A DNA stretch of 64,000 bases from Phytopseudomonas dryadis (GCF_004327355.1 NZ_QJUM01000016.1:62001-126000); one strand, 5' to 3'; positions 1 to 8,953 are shown, numbered from the stretch's first letter. Numbers and translations are program-made. Notes: generated by a model from the letters alone, not told the origin.

Positions 1-338
1 CGGCGACCGACGCCCTGTTCGCGCAGGCCGTACATGACGTTGCCGATCACGGTCTTCCAGGGGAACAGGGCGAACTCCTGGAACACCGGGCCACGATCCG
101 GCCCCGGCCCGCTGATGGTCTTGCCCTGGGCGACCAGGGTGCCGGCGCTCGGCGCGACGAAGCCGCCGAGCATGTACAGCAGGGTCGACTTGCCGCAGCC
201 GGAGGGGCCGAGGATGGAGACGAACTCGCCCTCGCCGATCTCCAGGTTGATGTCGTCGAGCGCCATGTGCGTGTGGCGGTCGGCGGTGTAGAAGGATTTG
301 CACAGCTGGGTGATGCTGATCATGCTCGGGCGGGTCAT
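1..338 (-). CDS. ABC transporter ATP-binding protein (nitrate/sulfonate/taurine type), 3' part outside window
   Basis: This is the N-terminal ~112 residues of an importer ATPase; the rest lies before base 1. The start is the ATG at 338 (MTRPSMISITQLCK). Walker A GPSGCGKST is seen at about residues 44-52, and the Q-loop region PVFQEFALFPWKTV follows, typical of the SsuB/TauB/NrtD group that energises uptake of sulfonates, taurine, nitrate or related small anions. It begins 16 bases after the stop of the binding-protein gene on the same strand, so the two form an operon, and the permease presumably lies further out. The substrate cannot be read from the ATPase. Confidence 0.88.
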   Translation of the reverse strand, partial: MTRPSMISITQLCKSFYTADRHTHMALDDINLEIGEGEFVSILGPSGCGKSTLLYMLGGFVAPSAGTLVAQGKTISGPGPDRGPVFQEFALFPWKTVIGNVMYGLREQGVGR

Positions 339-353
339 GCCTTCACTCTCCCT

Positions 354-1337
354 TCAGGGCTGCAACAGCATGCCGGGGCGGAATTGCTCGACCTGCAGCG
401 GGGCATTCAGCAGGCCGACTTCCAGGTACTGGTCGAACATCTTCTGCATGCCGGCGAAGTCGGGCCGGGCCTGCGGGTCGCGGGCGAAGTCGTTGTCCTT
501 GAGCAGGTACTGGTCGAGCAGCTCGGTGGGCGCGCGGGTCACTTCCGACACCACCGCCATGGTCTGCTGGCGGTCGGCCTGCAGCAGGCTCATGGCTTTC
601 TGCAGGTCCGCCCGGTAGTGCCTGGCCAGTTCGGGGTTGGCATCGACGAAGTCCTTGCGGCACACCTCGAGCAGGTGCACGGTGTTGGGCATCAGGTCGG
701 AGAGGGCGAACAGCTTGCGGATGCCGCCCTTGGTTTCGGCCCTCACCGCGAAAGGCTGGTTCATCACCGCGGCATCGATGCGTCCGGCGCGCAGCGCGGC
801 TTCGGAGCCGGGGAAGCCGGTCTCCACCAGGCGGATGTCCTTGCTCGGGTCCAGCCCATGGTGCCTGAGGAGCATGGCCATCTGGCCGTAGGAACCCGAG
901 CCGTAGACGTTGACGCCGACGGTCTTGCCCTTGAGGTCGGCGATGCTCTTGATCGGCGAGTCTTCCCGCACGGCCCAGTACAGCGAGAACGAACCCGGCG
1001 CCTCGGCCACGTGCTGGGCGATCACATAGGCCTGCAGGCCACTGGACAAGGCGCCCTGGGCGAGCGACAGCGGCGCCTGGGAAGAGCAGTCGAGCGCGCC
1101 GGCGAGCATCGCCTGGACCATCGGCGCGGTGCCCTGGAACTGCGTCCACTCGATACGGTAGGCGGTGCCCAGTTCGGGAAAGGCGTCGGCGCGGCGCATC
1201 ATCCAGTACTTCATTTCCTCGGCGGGAATCGACCAGCCGACGCGAATGGTTGGCAACTCCTTGGCGCTTGCCGGGTTGCCGAACCCCAGCAGGGCCGCGC
1301 AAGCGAGTAACGGTAGAGCGCGAGTGAAGCTCTTCAT
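354..1337 (-). CDS. ABC transporter substrate-binding protein (SsuA/TauA/NrtA family)
   Basis: This is a 327-residue periplasmic binding protein with a clear signal peptide (MKSFTRALPLLACAALLGF, ending near PASA-KE). The start at 1337 is chosen because GGAG lies about 9 bases upstream; an in-frame ATG 21 bases earlier would add residues with no signal-peptide character. The mature region carries family features: GWSIPAEEMKYW near the N terminus, then the SIADLKGKTVGVNVYGSGSY segment typical of NMT1/SsuA-like proteins that bind sulfonates, nitrate, pyrimidine precursors or aromatic acids. It should deliver a small anionic ligand to the importer whose ATPase follows. The next gene upstream is the divergent AraC-type regulator at 1762, a plausible controller. 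Confidence 0.85.
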   Translation of the reverse strand: MKSFTRALPLLACAALLGFGNPASAKELPTIRVGWSIPAEEMKYWMMRRADAFPELGTAYRIEWTQFQGTAPMVQAMLAGALDCSSQAPLSLAQGALSSGLQAYVIAQHVAEAPGSFSLYWAVREDSPIKSIADLKGKTVGVNVYGSGSYGQMAMLLRHHGLDPSKDIRLVETGFPGSEAALRAGRIDAAVMNQPFAVRAETKGGIRKLFALSDLMPNTVHLLEVCRKDFVDANPELARHYRADLQKAMSLLQADRQQTMAVVSEVTRAPTELLDQYLLKDNDFARDPQARPDFAGMQKMFDQYLEVGLLNAPLQVEQFRPGMLLQP

Positions 1338-1761
1338 GCTGTCATCTCCGTGTGCCATCGATCAGGGACGCCGGGCGCCAGGCCGCCACGCACGCTGGGC
1401 GCAGCCGGCATGGGGGCTTGGCCCGATTCTAGGCAGGGGCTGCCGGCTGGCGCTGATCGAAACACGCAACGGCGATTCGCCAGGCGCAACTCAATGGCGC
1501 GGGCCGCCGCTGTCACCCCTGGTGACGCATTGCGGTACCGCCAGGGCGAGGGGCTACCCGTTTTGGTGCGCTCCGGCGAGCAGGGCGGTTGGCCTCACAG
1601 GCCCGGCAAGCCCTGGCGCCACGGCCCGTGACAGCCAGCGCGGCGACTGTCGACAGGCGGCTGGCGGTATGGATATTGCTTTCTGATTCACGTGAATTGT
1701 TGACCGTGAGCCGATGCCCTGGTCGCGGTCGGTCATCGAATTTGCTTACGTGGTACGAAAC
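1338..1761. other. Divergent intergenic region with two short dyads, no gene seen
   Basis: This 424-base region separates the ABC importer (leftward) from the AraC/XylS-type gene (rightward). I see no convincing coding sequence. It holds a dyad GTCACC-3-GGTGAC at 1512-1526, a perfect 10-bp palindrome GCGGTACCGC at 1532-1541, and the ATTCACGTGAAT palindrome at 1686-1697 that resembles one at the iac promoter. These are candidate regulator sites for the divergent pair. If the AraC protein instead starts at the ATG at 1714, the region shortens by 48 bases. Confidence 0.5.
1686..1700. promoter_or_regulatory. Candidate operator: perfect 12-bp palindrome sharing an 11-mer with the iac promoter
   Basis: ATTCACGTGAAT (1686-1697) is a perfect palindrome. 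Read on the minus strand, 1700-1690 is ACAATTCACGT, identical to 18871-18881 inside the dyad at the iacH promoter. It lies just upstream of both possible starts of the AraC/XylS-type gene. Co-regulation of the two loci by one protein is inference. Confidence 0.45.
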
Positions 1762-2736
1762 ATGTTCGATCACTTGCGGCAGCACAAACTCATGAGTTCC
1801 GGCGGTTTCAAGGAGGTCAAGGACGCGGTCAGCCGCTGCCTGTGGCCGCACCACATGAACATGCCGACGGGGGAATCGCTGAATTCCGAGCTGTATGGGG
1901 TGTTCTTCGGCGACGCGGCCTTGTTCGACCTGCACTACGGCGCCAGCGTCGAGATCGATGCCGGCGATATCGAACGCTTCTACCTGGTGCGTATCACCCT
2001 GGAGGGCGGCGGGCTGATCCGCCTCGGCCAGCACAGCGCGGTGCTGCGGCGCGGCAGCCTGACCGTCTCCTCGCCCTCGCAGCACAGCTACATCCGCACC
2101 GACCGCGACTGCCGCAGCCTGATCCTGCGGGTGGCCCGCGAGGCCATGGAGCGGCAGTTGCAGCACCTGCTGGATCGACCGTTGAACCGGCCGCTGGTGT
2201 TCGATATCAGTGTCGAGGCCGACCATCCGGGGCTGCGGGTGATCAGCCAGACCCTCGATTACATCTGCGGCCTGTGCCAGCACGGCGAACCGGACAGGCA
2301 GCCGGCGGTATTCGGCACGGCGCTGTCGGACTACCTGGTCTCGGTGCTGCTCACCCAGTTGCCGCACAACTACCACGCCGAGTTGCACGACGAGCGGCGC
2401 AGGCCCTTGCCGGGCCATGTGCGGCGGGTGCGCGACTACATCGAAGCGCACCTGGAACAGCCCCTGCCGCTGGCGCAGCTGGCCGAGGTCGGCGGCGTCT
2501 CGGTGCGCACCCTGCAGAACGGCTTCGCCCGGTTCCTCGGCCAGAGCCCCAGCGACTACCTGAGGAACCGGCGCCTGGCGCGGGTGCATGCGGCGCTGCA
2601 GCAGGCCCGGGCCTGCGACAGCGTCACCGATATCCTGCTGCGCCACGGCATCGGCAGTTTCGGTCACTTCGCCGTGTTGTACCGCAAGCGTTACGGCTGC
2701 CTGCCCTCGCAGACCCTGCGCCGGGGCGCGGCCTGA
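1762..2736 (+). CDS. AraC/XylS-family transcriptional regulator
   Basis: This is a ~324-residue regulator with an N-terminal AraC-binding-like domain (LHYGASVEIDAGDIERFY, then a cupin-type effector region) and two C-terminal helix-turn-helix motifs. The overall layout and the C-terminal stretch LGQSPSDYLRNRRLARVHAAL resemble XylS, BenR and AntR, which activate aromatic-acid catabolic genes. The start is uncertain: ATG 1762 (MFDHLRQHKLM) fits the domain, while ATG 1714 would add 16 residues with little family character; neither has a strong ribosome-binding site. It is divergent from the ABC importer at 354-1337 and convergent with the reductase ending at 2743. Its effector is unknown, and the dyad upstream of it is shared with the iac promoter. 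Confidence 0.85.
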   Translation: MFDHLRQHKLMSSGGFKEVKDAVSRCLWPHHMNMPTGESLNSELYGVFFGDAALFDLHYGASVEIDAGDIERFYLVRITLEGGGLIRLGQHSAVLRRGSLTVSSPSQHSYIRTDRDCRSLILRVAREAMERQLQHLLDRPLNRPLVFDISVEADHPGLRVISQTLDYICGLCQHGEPDRQPAVFGTALSDYLVSVLLTQLPHNYHAELHDERRRPLPGHVRRVRDYIEAHLEQPLPLAQLAEVGGVSVRTLQNGFARFLGQSPSDYLRNRRLARVHAALQQARACDSVTDILLRHGIGSFGHFAVLYRKRYGCLPSQTLRRGAA

Positions 2737-2742
2737 GGGGTT

Positions 2743-3651
2743 TCATTCGCCCAGGCGCACCAGCCGATAGAGGGTTTCCAGGACGGGCGCGGCCAGGTGG
2801 TGCCGGCGGGCATGCCGCAGCAAGGCGCCATTGATGGATTCGATTTCGCTGGGCCTGCCGGCCTGGCGATCCTGCAGCATCGACGGCCGGTGGCCGGCCT
2901 GTTCGCCATACACCCGCTGCATGCGCGCCAGCACCCGGGCGCTGTCGAAGGTGATGCCCTCGGCTGCGGCGATGCGCTGGCTTTCCTCGACCACCCGCTC
3001 GGCCAGCCAGCGGCCGTCGGCGCTGGCCCCGATGACCCCGACCGGTTGCCCGAGCAGTGTGCACAGGGCGTTGAGGGCGGCGTTGAAGGCCACCTTCTCC
3101 CAGATCGCCGACTGCACCGCCGGATCCGCGGCGCTGTCGAAGCCGGCCCGGCGCAGCAACTGGCTGACGGCCCGCGGCGCGGCGTCCGAATCGCCCCGAT
3201 AGCGCCACAGACGCACCTTGCCGCTGTCGATCACGTGCACCACGCCAGGCGCCGAGAGATCCGCCGGCACGTCGGTCATGCCGATCAGCACGCGCTCGGC
3301 CGCCACCGTTTCGGCGATGCACTCGGCATTGCCCAGGCCGTTCTGCAGGGTCAGTACCCAGGTATCCGGGCCGAGCAGATGGCGCACCGAGGCGATCGCC
3401 GAGCGGGTGTGCAGACCCTTGGTGAACACCATCAGCAGGTCGAACGGGCCCAGGGTGTTCTCGGCGCGGGCGATGGGCAGCCTGATGACCGGGTGCTGCC
3501 GCTCGCCGACATGCAGGCGCAGGCCGTGGCGGGCGATGGCCGCGATGCTGGCCTCGTCGACTTCCACCAGGCTGACCTGGGCGCCGCCGAGCGCCAGGCG
3601 GGCGGCGAACAGGCAGCCCATGGCCCCGGCGCCGATGATGGCGATGTTCAT
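2743..3651 (-). CDS. 2-dehydropantoate 2-reductase (PanE/ApbA) family protein
   Basis: This is a 302-residue NAD(P)H-dependent reductase. It opens with the Rossmann motif in MNIAIIGAGAMGCLFAARLA, has the NGLGNAE segment around residue 100, and a C-terminal ketopantoate-reductase domain with KVAFNAALNAL. The start at 3651 was chosen at the Rossmann Met, with GGGAAT just upstream. The housekeeping enzyme reduces ketopantoate for coenzyme A synthesis, but members found inside catabolic clusters often act on other 2-oxo or 2-hydroxy acids. Here it is the last gene of the alcohol/aldehyde oxidation module, 14 bases after the FeaR-type gene, so a catabolic role is more likely. A second family member is at 12379-13371. 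Confidence 0.82.
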   Translation of the reverse strand: MNIAIIGAGAMGCLFAARLALGGAQVSLVEVDEASIAAIARHGLRLHVGERQHPVIRLPIARAENTLGPFDLLMVFTKGLHTRSAIASVRHLLGPDTWVLTLQNGLGNAECIAETVAAERVLIGMTDVPADLSAPGVVHVIDSGKVRLWRYRGDSDAAPRAVSQLLRRAGFDSAADPAVQSAIWEKVAFNAALNALCTLLGQPVGVIGASADGRWLAERVVEESQRIAAAEGITFDSARVLARMQRVYGEQAGHRPSMLQDRQAGRPSEIESINGALLRHARRHHLAAPVLETLYRLVRLGE

Positions 3652-3665
3652 GGGGATTCCCTGGG

Positions 3666-4598
3666 TTATCGGCTGCAGCCGGCCATTTTCCGGCTTTGCG
3701 CGCGGTAGTCCTTGGGCGGCATGCCGTAGTGGCGCTTGAAGACCCGGGAAAAGTGCGCCGAGTCGGTAAAGCCCCACTTGTAGGCGATGCTGGTGATCGA
3801 CAGGGCATTGCCGTCGCTCTGAGCCAGGTCGCGCGCGCTGCAGTGCAGGCGCTGGCGCTGGATGTAGCGGCCGATGCTGTCGCCCTCGAGTTCGAACTGG
3901 CGGTAGAGCTGGCGCACCGACACGTTCAGCCGGGCCGCCAGTTCGGCCGGCGTGGGCGGGGCCTGGAGCGTTTCGTTGATCAGGCGCTCGGCGAGCCGCC
4001 GCAGTGGGCGGCCGGCTTCCGGGAGTTCGTCGCCGCCCAGGGAGGGTTGCAGCAGGCTGATCAGGGCATCCTGCAGCGCCACGCCATGGCCGTGGCCAGC
4101 CTCCAGGTTCATGTCCCCCGCGCCGATCTGCTGCAGCATGCCGTGCAGCAGGCGGCCGCTGAGCCCGGTCCGCTCGAGTTTGCCGAAGCGACAGGCGTCG
4201 GCGGGCAGGAGCCGGTCCACGGCGTCGCGGCAGAGATGGATCGACAACTGATTGATCAGCCCCTGCGGCCGCATCTCGAAGGCCTGGGCGGAATCGAACA
4301 GGGCCATGTCGCCGGGGTGCAAGGTGAAGGTCCGGGCAGGGCGATCGATCGCCATGCTGCCCTGGCGCTGCAGGACGAGAAAGTAGAAGCGGTCATCGCC
4401 ACGGGTGGCGCTGCCGCGTTCGCGCCGGATCGAGCGAGCGTTCACCCGGATATCCGCCAGGTTCAGGCCGCCCAGTCGGTGATGCTGGATATCGCCCATG
4501 AAGGTGTCTTCAGGGCTGCGCTGCGTGATGAAGCGCCCGCACACGGCATGGACGGCATGATTCCAGTGGTCGAAATCGTGGAGGTTTTGCACGCTCAC
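3666..4598 (-). CDS. FeaR-type AraC-family transcriptional regulator
   Basis: This is about 310 residues. It has an AraC-binding domain (FHPGDMALFDSAQAF-like cupin core, here TLHPGDMALFDSAQ) and a C-terminal double helix-turn-helix ending GFTDSAHFSRVFKRHYGMPPKDYR. Spacing and motifs resemble E. coli FeaR, the activator of phenylethylamine/phenylacetaldehyde oxidation genes. I prefer a GTG start at 4598 (VSVQNLHDF) because GAGAGG lies 6-7 bases upstream; an ATG at 4682 would add 28 residues without family character. It follows the aldehyde dehydrogenase gene on the same strand, the FeaR/FeaB pairing seen elsewhere, and precedes the PanE-like gene. Its likely effector is an aryl aldehyde, amine or alcohol (inference). 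Confidence 0.82.
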   Translation of the reverse strand: MSVQNLHDFDHWNHAVHAVCGRFITQRSPEDTFMGDIQHHRLGGLNLADIRVNARSIRRERGSATRGDDRFYFLVLQRQGSMAIDRPARTFTLHPGDMALFDSAQAFEMRPQGLINQLSIHLCRDAVDRLLPADACRFGKLERTGLSGRLLHGMLQQIGAGDMNLEAGHGHGVALQDALISLLQPSLGGDELPEAGRPLRRLAERLINETLQAPPTPAELAARLNVSVRQLYRQFELEGDSIGRYIQRQRLHCSARDLAQSDGNALSITSIAYKWGFTDSAHFSRVFKRHYGMPPKDYRAQSRKMAGCSR

Positions 4599-4773
4599 GG
4601 GGCACCTCTCGGGTTCTTGCCAATCGTTTTGGTGCGCAATCGGGTGGATTCTGCACACAGGATTAATCACGGGAAATTTCAAGCATTTCCCGCGCCAGAA
4701 ACCGAGCCGGATAGCGTGTCTGTGCGGGTGGCGAGGACAGGCAGGGCCGGCGAGCGCCGGCCCGAAAGAAGGG

Positions 4774-6261
4774 TCAGTAGCGGATCATCACCGATTTGAG
4801 TTCGGTGTAGTCGTCGATGAAGGCGCTGCCGAACTCGCGCCCGCTGCCGGAGGCCTTGATACCGCCGAAGGGCACCGACGGGTCGAGGAAGGTGTGCATG
4901 TTGACGTATACCGTGCCGGCTTCGATCTGCGGAATCAGGCGCAGCGCCCTGGACAGGTCGTTGGTCCAGATGCTGGCGCTGAGGCCGAAGGGCGAGTCGT
5001 TGATCAGGCCCGGCAATTGCTCGACCTCGTCGTAGGGCAGCACGCACAGCAGCGGACCGAAGGTCTCCTCATGGAGCAGGCGATCCTGGGCGCTGTTGGC
5101 GAGCACCAGGGTCGGTTCGACGAAGTAGCCGGGGCGGGCCAGGGCGTTGCCGCCGCAGACGATGCGGCTTTCACGGCGGGCCAGCTCGAAGAACCGCACG
5201 ACCTTGTCGAACTGCGGCCGGTTGGCCAGCGGGCCGAACTGCACGCTTTCGTCGAGTGGCGAACCGATGCTCATGCCTTGCAGCGCGGCGCTGAATGTCT
5301 CCAGGGTTTCGTCGAGGCGCGAACGCGGCACGTAGAGCCGCTCCGGCGCGGCGCAGACCTGGCCCTGGTGCACGTAGCCGGTCTGGATCAGGCCGCCGAT
5401 GGCGGCGTCGAGATCGACATCCGGGAGCAGTGCGGCGGCGTTCTTGCCGCCCAGCTCGAGGGTCACGCGGGTGAGGTTGGCGGCCATCGCCGCCTGGCCG
5501 ACTTTCAGGCCGGTCGGCACCGAGCCGGTGAACGACACCTTGGCCACCTGGGGGTGGTCGATCAGTTGCGCGCCGACCTCGCCGCTGCCGTTGAGCACAT
5601 TGAGCACGCCCGCCGGTACCCCGGCCTCGACTGCCAGTTCGGCCAGGCGCAGCAGGGTCAGCGGGGTGAACTCGCTGGGTTTGAGCACCAGGGTGCAGCC
5701 GGTGACCAGCGCCGCGGCGATCTTCCACACGCCGATCATCACCGAGAAATTCCACGGCACGATGCCGGCCACCACGCCGACCGGCTCGCGGCGGGTGAAG
5801 GCGGTGTACTGTTCGCCGGCCTGCGAGGGGAAGGACGGGCTCATGGTTTCGCCGTTGATCTTGGTCGCCCAGCCGGCGTAGTAGCGCAGGAACACCGCGC
5901 TCTGGCCGACTTCGAACAGCCGCGACAGGTGGATCGATTTGCCCGAGCACAGGGTTTCCAGCTGGGCCAGTTCCTCGCCGTTGGCTTCGATGAGGTCGGC
6001 CAGGCGGTTGAGGATCACCCCGCGCTGGTAGGGCGAGGTCGCCGCCCAGCTTCCCGTGAAGGCCTGGCGCGCCGCGCTGACGGCAGCCTCGACGTCGGCG
6101 GCATCCGCCGCCGCGACCTGGGCGATGGCCTCACCAGTGGCCGGATTGACGACCGGGAGGCGCCCGGCGCAGGCGCTGGCGCGGTAAGCGCCGTCGATGA
6201 AGTGGCCGTGCTCGCGCTGCAGGAACGCCTGCACTTGGGGCAGCAGTTGAATGTCGCTCAT
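4774..6261 (-). CDS. Aldehyde dehydrogenase, phenylacetaldehyde dehydrogenase-like (FeaB/StyD type)
   Basis: This is a 495-residue NAD(P)-dependent aldehyde dehydrogenase of normal family length. Catalytic and binding residues are visible: N171 in VPWNFS, E269 in TLELGGKN and C303 in GQVCAAP. The C-terminal half (GTVYVNMHTFLDPSVPFGG, ending ELKSVMIRY) closely follows the phenylacetaldehyde dehydrogenase pattern rather than the betaine-aldehyde type. It should oxidise an aryl or indolyl acetaldehyde to the acid in the cytoplasm. AAGGAG precedes the ATG at 6261. The upstream genes on the same strand encode a porin and a GMC alcohol oxidoreductase and the downstream gene a FeaR-type activator, so the set looks like an alcohol-to-aldehyde-to-acid pathway. 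Exact substrate is inferred only. Confidence 0.88.
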   Translation of the reverse strand: MSDIQLLPQVQAFLQREHGHFIDGAYRASACAGRLPVVNPATGEAIAQVAAADAADVEAAVSAARQAFTGSWAATSPYQRGVILNRLADLIEANGEELAQLETLCSGKSIHLSRLFEVGQSAVFLRYYAGWATKINGETMSPSFPSQAGEQYTAFTRREPVGVVAGIVPWNFSVMIGVWKIAAALVTGCTLVLKPSEFTPLTLLRLAELAVEAGVPAGVLNVLNGSGEVGAQLIDHPQVAKVSFTGSVPTGLKVGQAAMAANLTRVTLELGGKNAAALLPDVDLDAAIGGLIQTGYVHQGQVCAAPERLYVPRSRLDETLETFSAALQGMSIGSPLDESVQFGPLANRPQFDKVVRFFELARRESRIVCGGNALARPGYFVEPTLVLANSAQDRLLHEETFGPLLCVLPYDEVEQLPGLINDSPFGLSASIWTNDLSRALRLIPQIEAGTVYVNMHTFLDPSVPFGGIKASGSGREFGSAFIDDYTELKSVMIRY

Positions 6262-6292
6262 TGGGAAGACTCCTTGGCAGTTGAAAAGCGAA

Positions 6293-7186
6293 TCAGAGAG
6301 GGATGGCGACGTTGAGCCAGAACTTGCCGCCTTCCGGGCGGTTGCGCACGTCGAACTCGTGCTGGTAGCGGCCCTGGACGTTCAGGCCGCTGGCCGTGGT
6401 GTAGGTGAACTGCGGGCCCAGCGCCGTGGCGCGGCCCTTGAAGTCGCCGAGCACCGCGCCGGCGCCGCTGTCGCCGCTGACCTGCCTGTAGCTGTAGCCG
6501 CCGATGCCCACGCCCCAGTTGCCGAAGTGCTTGGCGGCGACGAAGTCGGCGTGCAGTTCGTTGCCGGAGCGGTAGCGGGTGTCGGTGTTCTCGTAGTTGT
6601 GGTCGAACATGGTCTTCATCGAGAACTCGTAGCCTTGCGGGTTGCGGTAGGTGAAGGCGAACAGCGGTTCGAGGGTGACGTAGTTGCGGCCGATGTTGGC
6701 CAGTGCGTCCTTGTCGTAGCGGCCGGTGGGCAGGTACACGTCGACGGCTGCGAGCCAGTGCCAGTTGCCGGCGTGCCAGCCGATGGCCAGCGGACTGAAG
6801 ATGAAGTCGCCGATGCCGGCGCGGTGCTGACGCCCACCGGCGCCCAGGTCGACGTCCACGTCGGCGGCGACCAGGAAGGCGTGCATCGCCCAGTTGCCGC
6901 CGAGAATCCGTTTATCGGTGACATGGATGGCGCGCAGGATGGTGGCGGCGGTGCTGACCTTGAAGTCGTCGAACGCCGGGTTCGAGCTGGCGAACCGGTC
7001 GGCGCTGTAATAGGTGTTGTAGCTGACCAGGTAGCTGCCCGGTGGCGGCAGGGCGCCGGTCATGAAGCCTTCGCTGCCGTTGGCGTAGGCGCCACCGCCG
7101 CCTTCGGTGGCCAGGGCGCTTCGGGTACAGGCGAGCAGGGCAAGGACGGTGACGCTGAGCAGGTGGCGCGACGGGAAAATGCACAT
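6293..7186 (-). CDS. Outer-membrane porin of the phenol/MetA degradation family
   Basis: This 297-residue protein has a signal peptide (MCIFPSRHLLSVTVLALLA, cleavage near SALA-TE). The rest is rich in alternating beta strands and ends in a typical outer-membrane strand (FWLNVAIPL). Features such as GSYLVSYNTYYSADRF, GDFIFSPLAIGWH and YLPTGRYD match the MetA-pathway phenol degradation (SphA-like) family, which accompanies aromatic and short alcohol/ester catabolic genes and is thought to help hydrophobic substrates cross the outer membrane. GAGGAA precedes the ATG at 7186. It sits between the GMC oxidoreductase and the aldehyde dehydrogenase, supporting a role in supplying their substrate. Confidence 0.83.
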   Translation of the reverse strand: MCIFPSRHLLSVTVLALLACTRSALATEGGGGAYANGSEGFMTGALPPPGSYLVSYNTYYSADRFASSNPAFDDFKVSTAATILRAIHVTDKRILGGNWAMHAFLVAADVDVDLGAGGRQHRAGIGDFIFSPLAIGWHAGNWHWLAAVDVYLPTGRYDKDALANIGRNYVTLEPLFAFTYRNPQGYEFSMKTMFDHNYENTDTRYRSGNELHADFVAAKHFGNWGVGIGGYSYRQVSGDSGAGAVLGDFKGRATALGPQFTYTTASGLNVQGRYQHEFDVRNRPEGGKFWLNVAIPL

Positions 7187-7252
7187 GGCGTGATTCCTCG
7201 GGACATGGGGTGGCCCTGGCGCGGCGTGCGCGCCAGGGCGGGCAGGTTGAGC

Positions 7253-8953
7253 TCAGGAGCGGCTGGGTTCGGCGAGCACCGACGGCCGTCTCTCCAGCAG
7301 TCCATCCAGGCCGAATGGCTGCTCGGCCGGTGCGTCCAGCAGCAGTGGCGCCTTGCCGAGGATGAAGTCGGCGCCGCGTTCGCCGAGCATGATCGCCGGG
7401 GCGTTGGTGTTGCCGCTGGCGATCTGCGGGCACACGGAGAGGTCGATCACGCGCAGGTTGGCGACGCCGTGCACGCGCAACTGCAGGTCGGTCACCGAGG
7501 TCGCCGGGTCGGTGCCGAGGCGGCAGGTGCCCCCGGGGTGGTACACGGTCTTGATCGCCTTGCGCACGAAGGTCTCGATGGCGGCGGTATCGCGCCAGTC
7601 GATGTCCCGCGGTGCGGTGATCTTCTTGATCAGGCTTTTCAGCGCCGGCGCCTGCATGATCTTCAGGCCGATCTGCACGGCGCGGATCTGCCCGGCGAGG
7701 TCGTCCGGATCGCCCAGGTAGTTGGGGTCGATCAGCGGCATGTCGGCCGGGTCGCTGCTGCGCAGGCGCACCTCGCCACGCGCCTTGGGACGCAGGTGGC
7801 CAACCTTGACCGTCAGGCCGTGCTCGACGGCCGGCGGTGCTTCGCCGGGGGTGTTGTCGAAGTTGTCCATCACCGGCAGGAACATCAGCTGGATGTCCGG
7901 CCGGCCGACGCCGAGGCTGTCGATGAAGGCGCCGCCTTCGAGGATGTTGCTGGTCAGCAGGCCACTGCGGAACGCCAGCCACTGGACCATGTGGCGGATG
8001 CCGCGCAGGCCCTTGTCCTCGCCGAGGATGCTGTTCTGCGCGTGGCTGGTGGCGTTGAGCGACAGGTGCAGGTGGTCGTGGAAGTTCTTGCCCACCGGCA
8101 GATCGACCCGCGTCTCGATGCCGAGGCTGGACAGGTGTTCCCGCGGCCCGATGCCGGAGAGCATGAGGAGCTTCGGGCTGCCGAAGGCGCCGGCGCTGAG
8201 GATCACTTCCTGGCGCGCGCGGACGCTGATCGGCGCGCCGCCCTTGACGCTGAAGACGACCCCGGTGGCCCGGCCGTTGTCGATGATCACCCTGTGCGCC
8301 AGGGCGTCGGTGACCACCTTCAGGCGGCTGCTATCGCGTACCGCTTTCAGGTAGGTGCGCGCGGTGCTGGCGCGGGCGCCGTGGCGGGTGGTGGTCTGGT
8401 AGAAGCCGATGCCCGCCTGGGACGCGCCGTTGAAATCGTTGACGTAGGGCAGGCCCAGCTCCTGGCCGGCGCGGACGAAGGCCATGGTCATCGGGTGACG
8501 GTAGCGGTTCTCGCTGACCGGCAGCGGGCCGTCCTGGCCATGGTATTCGCCACTCAGGCTCTCGTTGGCCTCGGCCTTGCGGAAGTAGGGCAGCACGTCG
8601 CGGTAGCCCCAGCCCGGGCAGCCCCAGTCGCTCACCCAGTCGTCGTAGTCCTGGTGCTGGCCGCGGATGTAGATCATTCCGTTCACCGAGCTGCCGCCGC
8701 CGAGCACCTTGCCCTGGGCGATGATCATCTCGCGGTCGTTGCAGTGTCGCTGCGGCACGGTCATGTAGGGCCAGGACTTCTGCTGGAAGACCTGCACCAC
8801 GGTGGCGGGCATGCTGTGGAAGGGGCTGCTGTCCTTGCCGCCGGCTTCGAGCAGCAGGACGCTGCCGGCATTTTCCTGGATCAGCCGGGCGGCGACCACG
8901 CAACCCGCCGAGCCGGCACCGATCACGATGTAGTCATATTCCTGGGTGGACAT
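7253..8953 (-). CDS. GMC-family FAD-dependent alcohol oxidoreductase
   Basis: This is a 566-residue flavoprotein. The N-terminal FAD motif GAGSAG is at residues 12-17; GGGSSVNGMIYIRG is the GMC signature 1 region and SAGAFGSPKLLMLSGIGP is signature 2. The C-terminal YHPGGTCRLG carries the catalytic histidine region and SGNTNAPAIMLGERGADFI closes the FAD site. Members include choline dehydrogenase and AlkJ-like alcohol dehydrogenases. The start at 8953 has GAGG 8 bases upstream; longer in-frame extensions run into non-family sequence. As first gene of a minus-strand set followed by porin and aldehyde dehydrogenase, it probably oxidises a primary alcohol to the aldehyde. Which alcohol is not shown; an aryl-ethanol such as tryptophol would fit the neighbourhood. 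Confidence 0.88.
   Translation of the reverse strand: MSTQEYDYIVIGAGSAGCVVAARLIQENAGSVLLLEAGGKDSSPFHSMPATVVQVFQQKSWPYMTVPQRHCNDREMIIAQGKVLGGGSSVNGMIYIRGQHQDYDDWVSDWGCPGWGYRDVLPYFRKAEANESLSGEYHGQDGPLPVSENRYRHPMTMAFVRAGQELGLPYVNDFNGASQAGIGFYQTTTRHGARASTARTYLKAVRDSSRLKVVTDALAHRVIIDNGRATGVVFSVKGGAPISVRARQEVILSAGAFGSPKLLMLSGIGPREHLSSLGIETRVDLPVGKNFHDHLHLSLNATSHAQNSILGEDKGLRGIRHMVQWLAFRSGLLTSNILEGGAFIDSLGVGRPDIQLMFLPVMDNFDNTPGEAPPAVEHGLTVKVGHLRPKARGEVRLRSSDPADMPLIDPNYLGDPDDLAGQIRAVQIGLKIMQAPALKSLIKKITAPRDIDWRDTAAIETFVRKAIKTVYHPGGTCRLGTDPATSVTDLQLRVHGVANLRVIDLSVCPQIASGNTNAPAIMLGERGADFILGKAPLLLDAPAEQPFGLDGLLERRPSVLAEPSRS

Noticed and set aside
1714..1761. N-terminal extension of the AraC/XylS protein from ATG 1714
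   Set aside because: The 16 extra residues show no family similarity and no strong ribosome-binding site supports them, though it cannot be excluded.
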